A DNA stretch of 64,000 nucleotides, taken from the NCBI GenBank assembly GCA_947652115.1, contig OX393568.1, forward strand, positions 7,579,739-7,643,738, given 5' to 3'. Every line of letters begins with the position of its first letter. The stretch's first letter is position 1. Shown here piece by piece: positions 50,317-58,480 of this stretch. Both the position numbers and the translations under genes were made by a program. This DNA comes from Blastomussa wellsi. Lineage: Eukaryota > Cnidaria > Anthozoa > Scleractinia > Plerogyridae. Under the pieces are notes generated by a model. That model saw only the letters and a list, made by a program, of their open reading frames with translations. It made no database searches and was not told where the DNA came from.

Positions 50317-51003
50317 ATGTCTTCTTCAAACGTATTACCGAGCGCTCCGGCTTATGTTGAACAAAGCAGGATATACCCTGTTATAGAAGGCCATGAGTCT
50401 TTGCAAATGACTCAACAAATGCCCCAAGACTTTCGCCTTGGAAAGGTGAACGAAATCGCTGCAAAGTTGACTCAAGAGGTTGACCACTATAGGCTTGTTC
50501 GAAAAAAATTTAAACGCGCTAAAACGGCTGTTAACTGGATTTCCGGCGGTCTTGGCGGACTCAGCGCTGTTTTTTCTAGTGCTGGACTTGCGTCTGCTCT
50601 AACAGGTATTGGGATACCCGTTGCTATACCCTTAGGTGTTGTGGGTGGCTTTTTCTCTGTTGCTTCCTCCAGTTTGATTCTTGTTGGAAAAAAACTTGAC
50701 AAAAAAATGTCAAAACATCAGGAGATTGTGACACTTGGCCTTGCAAAACGTACTAGTGTTGACAGACTGGTTTCCAAGGCAATAACTGATAAAGTTTTGA
50801 GTGATTCAGAATTTCAGATAATTCTTGCTGAATTAGAACAGTACAATGCGTTAAAAGAAAAGGTTAGAGCAAAGCTCACAAAAAAACCATCTTTAAGTAA
50901 ACTGCCTCAGGTTGATGTTGAAAAGATTAAAAGAGAAGCTCGCGCACAGGCTGAAGCAGACTTTCAAAAAAAGCTTCAAAACATCGTCGCTTCTTCGAAT
51001 TAA
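50317..51003 (+). CDS. Conserved two-helix membrane protein
   Basis: 228 residues. A soluble N-terminus is followed by VNWISGGLGGLSAVFSSAGL and GIPVAIPLGVVGGFFSVASS (two hydrophobic Gly-rich helices, ~73-115). KKLDKKMSKHQEIVTLGLAK and DRLVSKAITDKVLSDSEFQI follow, then a Lys/Ala-rich helical tail. This is a recurrent Polinton gene. Start set at the ATG preceded by TTATATGTG. Intact. Confidence 0.68.
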   Translation: MSSSNVLPSAPAYVEQSRIYPVIEGHESLQMTQQMPQDFRLGKVNEIAAKLTQEVDHYRLVRKKFKRAKTAVNWISGGLGGLSAVFSSAGLASALTGIGIPVAIPLGVVGGFFSVASSSLILVGKKLDKKMSKHQEIVTLGLAKRTSVDRLVSKAITDKVLSDSEFQIILAELEQYNALKEKVRAKLTKKPSLSKLPQVDVEKIKREARAQAEADFQKKLQNIVASSN

Positions 51004-51043
51004 AATTTGAAAACAAAGGAGTATATTTCCATATAATAAAATC

Positions 51044-51175
51044 ATGATTGTTGCTTTCCAGACTCTGGTGATTCTTTTAAACGAATATTTTACCCCTTCT
51101 TGGCAAAAAGAAGTACGAAATATTACTCAAGAGGTAATTTTAGCTATGCAAGAGGCGAAAGAAAGCTCTGTATGA
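51044..51175 (+). CDS. 43-aa hydrophobic-start micro-ORF
   Basis: MIVAFQTLVILLNEYFTPSW followed by a short helix KEVRNITQEVILAMQEAKE. ATATAATAAAATC immediately precedes the ATG, the same promoter/leader style as the other Polinton 2 genes, and the spacing to 51003 fits. No family known. Confidence 0.4.
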   Translation: MIVAFQTLVILLNEYFTPSWQKEVRNITQEVILAMQEAKESSV

Positions 51176-51587
51176 AATTTCAAGCAACTTACACTATTGA
51201 TAACGACTTCACTGGACCGCGAAGTCACGCAATGCTTACATTCCAGAGCAAAGCAAAATTGCGGAGCGCCCTGATTTTTGTCAAAAATTTTTTTCTTGGT
51301 CGCTTAAGAATTTTCTTGGTCGCTAAGTTATTTTCAGGTCGCTCTGCAATTTTGCTTTGCTCTGGAATGTCTAAAAATGTCAGTTATGTCATTTCTATAT
51401 TCACTTTTAGTCCCTTCCTGTGATGTAATACCTATTTCTCAGCAGGGGCGCTTTGAACAAAGCAGCGCGGTCACGCGTAACTGAACCCTTCGCATGACGT
51501 CAATGCTTCGAAATCAAAAATAATACTGCTTGACCCGAATGCCCCCGCATTCGCAATTAAAAAATATTTTTTTCTTAATAAATAGCA
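51176..51587. other. Non-coding spacer with long hairpin
   Basis: Holds the inverted repeat 51238-51370 (31-nt arms ACATTCCAGAGCAAAGCAAA... and complement, one mismatch), with CTTGGTCGCT repeated inside the loop. Could be a regulatory or replication element, or a small inserted MITE. Confidence 0.55.
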
Positions 51588-51749
51588 ATGCCTGAGATTT
51601 ACTGTGTCAAAGAGCGTAAGTTTACTCCAAATAAGAAAGGAACTGAAAAAATAATTCGCACTAAAAACGGGAGAAGAATGATGCAAGCCAAATGCTCTAA
51701 CTGCGGCATAACAAAGAGTTTATTTCTCCCAGAGAAAAGGAAAAATTAA
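51588..51749 (+). CDS. Zinc-ribbon micro-protein (53 aa)
   Basis: MPEIYCVKERKFTPNKKGTE, then RTKNGRRMMQAKCSNCGITK. The layout C...(T)KNGR...C-x2-C-G is that of small DUF5679-type zinc ribbons of phages and large DNA viruses, but the first Cys pair has only one Cys (CVKE). The stop lies 9 bp inside the right inverted repeat. Short leader; only a weak TATA-like motif. Confidence 0.5.
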   Translation: MPEIYCVKERKFTPNKKGTEKIIRTKNGRRMMQAKCSNCGITKSLFLPEKRKN

Positions 51750-51968
51750 ATGTGCCGCGCCGCTCGCTTGCTGGGCATGGATTGCCCTTTGTCTGCTTTT
51801 TGTTCACTTTTATTCTGCTTCCACACACAATAAGCATAGGACGTTCTGGAACAGTGATGCCTGCTGTTTTTTAGCTTAACTCGGCGACTAGATGGAACAA
51901 CTAGGAGCCGAGTTAAGCAAAAAAACAGCAGGCATCACTGTTCCAGAACTCCTATGCTTATTGTGTGT
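51741..51968 (-). repeat. Polinton 2 right inverted repeat with terminal palindrome
   Basis: Reverse complement of 36936-37163 over 228 bp, differences not apparent by eye. The 146-bp palindrome is 51823-51968. Confidence 0.92.
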
Positions 51969-52065
51969 CTGTGTCATAACATTTGACCCCCCTCACGTTT
52001 CTTGCAAGATAAAAATGTACCCCCCAAAATGGATCTTGTTTCAAAATTGTCTGGTCTGTCAAAGC

Positions 52066-52620
52066 ACGCTAATACATTTATACATACATATATTTGTTTA
52101 TTTGGTGTCTTGTACCTGGTACATCAACAGTTTTCCAAATAAATTAACAATTTCATAATTTTCTTGCGTTAAATGTTAACTACTTACATTTTTGTCTCAT
52201 TTTATAACAATCATAAATATGCTTTGCAATTAATTTCAGTAACTCGACATTATGACTGGGGGGGGGGGGGGGGGTTTAATAGCAACAGGAATATACATGA
52301 CAATACAGTAAAAAATAGCGGACATCGATTATCAGAATCCCAAAGACACTTGGAAACAGATTGGTAACATATTTAACCTTAGAAAAAGGAAAACAGGAAG
52401 AGTGGAGACATCAAGAGCGGAAGAGTTCTATAAATATTTTAAACAACAGAATGAGGGGCCTCAAAACAACTGTCGAGAGAAGGAGGACCTGAGGAAATCC
52501 AAGGAAAACGAGACAGGCCCACTAGACTATTTAATATCGGATGAAGAGTTCGATACTGCAATATGTAAATTGAAATGAACAAAGCCCCAGGCATATACAA
52601 TATATTAAACGAAGTATTGT
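52066..52620. mobile_element. LINE copy with inverted 5' part (twin-priming structure)
   Basis: 52080-52290 matches the 3' end of the LINE at 5533-5730 in the same (minus) orientation. 52315-52620 matches an upstream part of the same LINE (about 7560-8160) but in plus orientation. A 3' segment joined to an inverted 5' segment is the signature of twin-primed LINE integration. The RT body between is absent. Inserted in the split dispersed repeat. Confidence 0.75.
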
Positions 52621-54180
52621 CTCAGTCTCGGGGGTAGGTGGAGGGGGGGAGTGTGGGTAGAGATCCACAAATTTAAAATTACCTATTTTTAAAAGGACCT
52701 CACGTGCTTATAATAAGATTTAATATCGGTGGCCATTGGCCTGAAGAGACTGGTTTTCAATAGCTTGTTTCCTGCTGGGCTTGTTTCATGCCCACTCACA
52801 GTAGCAGCGAATGGGAGACAATAATCTTGCTGTCTGTTCTCGAGGGTGAGAGGTTTTGTTTATCGAGCATGTTCTTTATTTACAGTGAAGAAAGTATAGT
52901 TTGACACATGTCAATAATATCTGAGCTTTTTTTGTGATTGATTGATGTTCAATCACCAATGACGCAAAACGGACGTTTCAAAGATGATAAACAAAATCCA
53001 AGACAAGTCACGGTTGCTACCTGAATGACTATCTCCGCAAAATTCCAATGATTTGAATCTTTATGCTCGAGAACAATACTGCCTTGGCCGAGAGAAGATA
53101 AAGACCGTAAGTAATTATGGCTTTAAACGCATTTCTCTAATCCTAAAGAAAGTCTTTATAGACGACAACACAACTCATATCAAGTAATTTTATATCAGGG
53201 TAGTGCATCTCTATTTATAAGTGATAATTAATGAGAATTCAAATCTTTGAGAGCGTACGCTTACGAGAGGTTGAAAACGAAACTTAATATGAGTCGGTAT
53301 TTCCCAATGGACTGCCAAGGTGGTTGCGGTCGCAAGCTTACACGTTCAAATGGGTTTCACTATGGTAGCCTCGTCGTCTAGAGTTGAGTTGCCTCAAGCG
53401 GAGCTTCGTGAACTGCATTAGTTCCTCCCGTCTGTAACAGACCCAGTGGAATCTTTATCCTCACTGGGTTTTCGGGAAAATGTCACCGGGTTGGCTAATT
53501 TCCCACTGGGTCCGCTCGTTTTCTGTTTTATTCTGCTTATTTATTACTATTTTTTGCAAACAACATGCGCTGGGTCACACCGCACGGTCACTGGGTAAAA
53601 TCAAAATATTCGCTGGGTACTGGGGAGACTAAATGTACGATGGATAGGGGAAAATAATCCACTGAGTAGTGTTTCAGTGGGTCTGTTACAGCGGGGTGTT
53701 TAGTTCAGTCGGCCTGAATGTGACATACAAACAAATTCCGCAGCCGTTTTACATCAGCCACGAGTACGACACATTTCCCGGGGTCACTAAGACAGATCGT
53801 ACTCGACTGAGAAATTTCAAAAATTTATCGCTTAACCCTTCTCGAAGTCAGCCATTATATTGTATTTACATTCACTCAAAAATTTGGCATCAGCTGCCTT
53901 CGAGAAATTTACATTATAGTTCTTACCTCCCACCTAGTTTTCAAATATTATTTGGAATTCTTGTTTCGGCCAGGTGTTGCAAAGAGACTAATTTATATTT
54001 AGATAATAAAATGTCTAATTTTGGCAATTCCCGGCTCAAATTCTTCGTGGAACGGACACATATGACGTAAAACAAAAGGAGAAAAGACGAGAAACAATGC
54101 TGCCCAAACTGCAAATAATCAAGAACAAACGTGAAACAATGTCTAACATTTCCATACGGTACACGGAGTAAGGGCCCAAT
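52621..54180. other. Intergenic
   Basis: Apart from a MITE (53432-53691) no feature is supportable; the frame at 53669-54070 has no recognisable content and looks non-coding. Confidence 0.5.
53432..53691. mobile_element. ~260-bp MITE with CTGTAACAGACCCA termini
   Basis: CTGTAACAGACCCAGTG at the left end and CAGTGGGTCTGTTACAG at the right. The interior repeats CACTGGGT/CTGGGT several times in both orientations. No target duplication recognised. Confidence 0.6.
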
Positions 54181-54253
54181 TCCTTCGGTAGTATAGTGGT
54201 GAGTATCCCCGCTTGTCACGCAGGAGACCGGGGTTCGATTCCCCGCTGGGGAG
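54181..54253 (+). tRNA. tRNA-Asp (GTC), with stem mismatches
   Basis: A box TAGTATAGTGG and B box GGTTCGATTCC are intact, anticodon GTC at 54215-54217, T stem CGGGG/CCCCG perfect, and a TTTT terminator follows at 54257. The acceptor stem has two G-T wobbles and one mismatch and the anticodon stem one C-A mismatch. It may be a slightly decayed gene or a pseudogene. Confidence 0.7.
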
Positions 54254-55405
54254 CGTGTTTTCGGTTAACATCCTCTGGTTAATTTTCTTATCAAAACTAA
54301 TGAAGCCGACCATAACTTATGCCCACTGCCAAAGGAGTTTAACATTCTTTAAAAGAAACATTAATTTTAACAGTTATTACATTCTTTAGAACATTTCTTT
54401 TAATTTAGTAGTTAATTCATGTGTATTTCTCGCTTTATTTACTGCAACATTTTTTCACGTTTCACTTCATCATTAATTTTTATCCGTCGAAGACAGCAGA
54501 CTGGCTGTCGAAAGTTTATACTTATTAATACGTCTTAGCAGCTAACGCTTTTCTAATTCTACTATAACGAATCCTGGGACCGGATCTTCGATATTTTTAA
54601 GAAAAAAATATAATCCGAATGTAAATTCTCAAAAATTCGCAGAGACTGTGTAAAAACATTGATGAAAAGACAGATTTTTAGAGGACATATGACGCTGTAA
54701 AAGTGAAATCAATAATCCGTACCCATGTTTAGCACTGCCTCCTTTTACGCTTTACAATCACCAGGGAAACTGCATGACTAATGAGAGTGAAAGTGTATCA
54801 AAAAGTGACCTCAGCTGAATAGAAAATATTTCTGTTGTAATTATGAAAGCAAACAAGACAACGGAATATGGAGGGGGACGCCAGTAATCGAGTTTATTAC
54901 AACGGTACAGTTCACTGATTCATGTGACACAAGTTACAGTTCATTACATCAAATACAATAAAGTAACATTCGGTGTTCTGACATGCGAAATGTAAGATAC
55001 TGTTCATTGCAACAAATACAATTCAGTTATAAATGCAAATTAGAAAAGAAAAGCCACAGTAAAAACATTGAAAACCAACTAAGAGGTACAACCATAAGCG
55101 TACTGGCAATTTTTTGCCAGAGGGAGTCCCGGGGGTGGGGGGTGGGGGTTGTAGTTGGGGGCGCAGTGAACGATTTGTCCAAAAAATTCTCCCAAGTTTC
55201 TCTTGTTGCCCAAAAACTGTGAGTTGCCCAAAATTTGGGTACAACTTAGGGAATAAAGAAAAAACATACCGATACAAACTAGCCGTGCAGTAAAATCAAG
55301 AAAAATAGGCTCGAGAAAACTGGTCGGCGTCAAGTGGTGCGATATTCACAAAGAATGGTATACAGAGGTGCACCACACCCCAATGGGAATTATAACAATA
55401 TAGGC

Positions 55406-55568
55406 TAATAGACCAATTTCGATATTTTAATATTCAGCCTAAAACAATAGACATCACTGCGAGGCTCCGGGGAATAAATCCCACAAACTCTATAATTTAT
55501 ACCCCGGAGCCTCGTACTGAGGTCTATTGTTTTAGGTCGAATTTTAAAATATCGAAATTGGTCTATTA
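55406..55568. mobile_element. 163-bp fully palindromic MITE
   Basis: TAATAGACCAATTTCGATAT at the left end returns as ATATCGAAATTGGTCTATTA at the right. The arms continue to the centre (GAGGCTCCGGGG / CCCCGGAGCCTC), so the whole element can fold into one hairpin. Confidence 0.75.
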
Positions 55569-55776
55569 ACAACCAAATGAAATACATGTCGTCTGAGATG
55601 TTTGCTTGTTAAAGCAAGAAAATGCTTCCAGCTACCAGGAAAAGGTTTGTGGAGGGTTCAAACTCGACAGGAACGGATCCAGGATTTTTCTTAGGAGGGG
55701 TGCACCAGTAAGGAATGACGTAATTAATGGCTGATGTAAGCAGGATACTAGTTATGTGCGAAAGTCGCAGGTAATC

Positions 55777-55987
55777 GGCATGTACTAAAACCACTCCAGA
55801 AACATGGAACACTGGAACACCCCGAAACACGGAACGCCGGAACACCCCGGAACAAGAATTTTATTTATTATCTTATATTAGAAATTTATTGGCATTTGAC
55901 GGTATTTCTGGTGTTCTGGGTTTTTCCGGGGTTGTCCGGTGTTCCGTGTTTTGTGGTGTTCCGGTGTTCCTGTTTTTAGTACATGCC
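55777..55987. mobile_element. ~211-bp MITE with GGAACACCGG repeats
   Basis: Ends GGCATGTACTAAAA and TTTTTAGTACATGCC; interior filled with variants of GGAACACCCCGG on the left and their complement on the right. Confidence 0.65.
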
Positions 55988-56122
55988 TTCAAAATGAGAG
56001 TAAATGTGCAAGGCCCGCCATCATAAAACAGAAGTACTCGATCCTCTACTGTAAAGGATCTAATCAGCAATAACTAAATTATGAACGAAGATAAAACGTA
56101 AGGCTGATTGAACAGTATATTT

Positions 56123-56238
56123 AACAATTATTCCACGAGCGCACGTTGGATATGAGATGGTAGATAGCCAATGAGGCGAGTAGCGCCGAGTTGGCCATAA
56201 CCATCTCATATCCAACAAGAGCGAGTGGAATAATTGTT
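56123..56238. mobile_element. ~116-bp palindromic MITE
   Basis: AACAATTATTCCAC...GTTGGATATGAGATGGT pairs with ACCATCTCATATCCAAC...GTGGAATAATTGTT. Confidence 0.65.
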
Positions 56239-57894
56239 TTATTGAAAACGCCCAAAATATATTGCACAAACATTGCGAAAAATGTATTCTTTTACGCGTA
56301 CACGTACCATATTTGTAGGTCAATGGTATTTATTAAAAACAAGCCATGGCATACTGCATTTCCTTGGTTTTGATTGGTTTAGAGGCAATGGTATATGATG
56401 TCTCTGTGGTCCTGGGGTCGATTTAAAGACATTTTAGGCGAGTTTACCTTCTGAGGTTTAAGGGCAAACCTCACAAGGTCCCCCATGTTTTGGCATTTAT
56501 TGGTCACGCAATCCGCCTTACACCACTGACGTCACAACTACCATCCCCTAAAAGGCGGCGTGAAACAAAATCCGGAAATCCGTCTGTGTTCGCAGCTACT
56601 GCGTGGCAGGCTAAAACTTTCCTTGTTACTCAATCATCCCCAGAAGCGTTACGAAGGCATCCGCTTTCATCTCTTTCGTTTTTTGTCTGGATTTCTCAAC
56701 AGCAAAAGAAGAAAACCTGACCGAGTGGCAGGCAGCGATACAAAGATCTATACATGACTTCGTCTTGGATTGACGTTATTGTTTTTGGTGAGCCTGAAAT
56801 ACGTTTTAATAGTGGGAGCTTTAACCGTCACTTTAATACATGAATGGCAATGTCATAAGTTTATTGGCTGTGTATTTAAATTGCAAATCAGTTATTTTAT
56901 TATTTTTAAAAATTTAATTTTTGATTGTGCTACTCTTGCTATTAAGCGATTTCAGTCTTGCATATAATACTCCGATGGTTAACACTTCAATTTTATTGTT
57001 CTTTAAATTCACGCTTTGTTTACCACTTGGTAAAAGCTCATTTCGTTATTCTGAAAGAGGCTGCTTCATTGCTTTGTACTCGGTTTGTGGCCAGGTTTTA
57101 AACATAGTCAATGGTCAATGTATCGACGTTCATCGAGCTGCAAATGCTGTTTGTTAATAACTTTAATCGACGTTCCTCCGCCATTGAAGCCTCTAGGAAG
57201 CTTAGCCAGCAACCAGCTGCTTGCTAACAGACTGGCTCTTCTGTAGGCGTGCAGTAAAAATGTCAATAATAGAGACAACGAACGTACAGTCGATTATCTA
57301 CAGTAAACGGTGCTATTATGTAAAACGCAACCATACTGTTGCATCAACTTTATGCGAGCAACTTTTATACAGATATATTTGATCGACCCTCTTGATCAGT
57401 GGCACTTGATTACTGGTATAGATATCTGTACTACGTAAAATATCGGTTCTTTGGAACAGTTTGATATATATGTATTTACATTTAATAAAGGCCAGACTTA
57501 CAATATGTGCTTGACTTGGCTTGCACGTGACGTCATGAAATTCTAAAATCCAAAATTAAAGAGCCACCAAAGATTTTATCCTCATCAGGCAGAAGAGGTG
57601 CTAATTATTTGTCTGCTTACAACTTTTCAGCTCAATAGCATGCTTAGTTTGGAAACCAGCGCAATTTGAATTTCAGAGTTATGGCGGTGCGTGACGTAAA
57701 CGTATGATCGTGTTTGTCAAAAATTTTTTAATTATCTCGGGATTTTTAGCCATTTCAGAAGTAAAAGCATTAGGAAAAGTGTTTATGTAAATGTTTGTAC
57801 GTTCAGTACAGAATACAAGCCGCAAACACGGAAACGTAATTATGCAAAACTACAGTGAGCGTTGTACTTTGTACAGGATCGAATGGTCATACGG

Positions 57895-57895
57895 A

Positions 57896-57957
<62 letters not shown>

Positions 57958-57966
57958 TAATAATAA
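57895..57966 (+). repeat. (AAT)n microsatellite
   Basis: About 22 TAA units; adjoins the LINE 3' end at 57968, so probably that element's tail. Confidence 0.95.
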
Positions 57967-57967
57967 A

Positions 57968-58480
57968 ACGAATCTTTAAACAGGATTAGCCCATCAGTAC
58001 TAGAACGTACTGTTATCACAGGGGTCCTGTAAGATATTTAAAAATTTAAAAAGGTAAAAATACAAATACAAAAGATTGAAAAGGCAAAGCTTCATATAAA
58101 ACATATAAAAGCTTACGAATAAAAATTACAAATAAAAATGTTCGTTGGTCTTTTGCCTAAATAAAAGCCGGGAGTTCAGATTTCTTATGTCCGACGGTAA
58201 ACTGTTAAAAACTGAGGCTCCTAAAAACGAAAAACTCCGAAAATCTATTCCTTGTATTGACACAATGACTAACCCTTGTAAAATAGTTGTTAAAAGGCGC
58301 ACATGCACTTCCAAGTAGACAATCAAAAACACAAAGACAGACTTTTCGATGTTCGATATTGCGAATTAGTTCCCTGCGTGTATTTGAATAACTTAGTGTA
58401 ATTAAACTACAAGCATTGTTTGTTGTGTCCGAACATCTAACCTTATGGAAACAGTGAACTTGTCCGCCAAATTCTTACGA
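57968..58480 (-). pseudogene. LINE C-terminal fragment
   Basis: The minus-strand frame at 58126-58332 ends FNSLPSDIRNLNSRLLFRQK, the C-terminal tail style of CR1/L2-like LINEs, and an earlier part is in other frames. Same tail layout as at 185-850. Heavily decayed. Confidence 0.5.

Larger units (their letters stand above)
36931..51973. mobile_element. Polinton/Maverick 2 with 5-bp target duplication
   Basis: The element proper is 36936-51968 (15,033 bp). CTGTG flanks it at 36931-36935 and 51969-51973, and a paralogous empty site at about 4476-4500 has a single CTGTG. It encodes PolB, retroviral-type integrase, ATPase, major capsid, penton-type protein and accessory genes typical of a metazoan Polinton lineage distinct from Polinton 1. 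The only coding breaks seen are three single-base frameshifts. No protease recognised. Confidence 0.94.
36757..52060 (+). repeat. Dispersed repeat split by Polinton 2
   Basis: 36757-36935 and 51969-52060 are the two halves of the repeat whose unbroken inverted copy lies at 4319-4690. The coordinates given span the intervening Polinton. Confidence 0.65.
54254..57894. other. Intergenic with several palindromic MITEs
   Basis: Three inverted-repeat elements are listed separately; the remainder has no supportable gene. The open frames near 56490-57157 lack recognisable content. Confidence 0.5.

Noticed and set aside
53669..54070. 133-aa open frame as a gene
   Set aside because: No domain, begins inside a MITE end, no homologue recognised, composition like the surrounding non-coding DNA.
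57791..57979. Poly-Asn frame
   Set aside because: Translation of the (AAT)n microsatellite.
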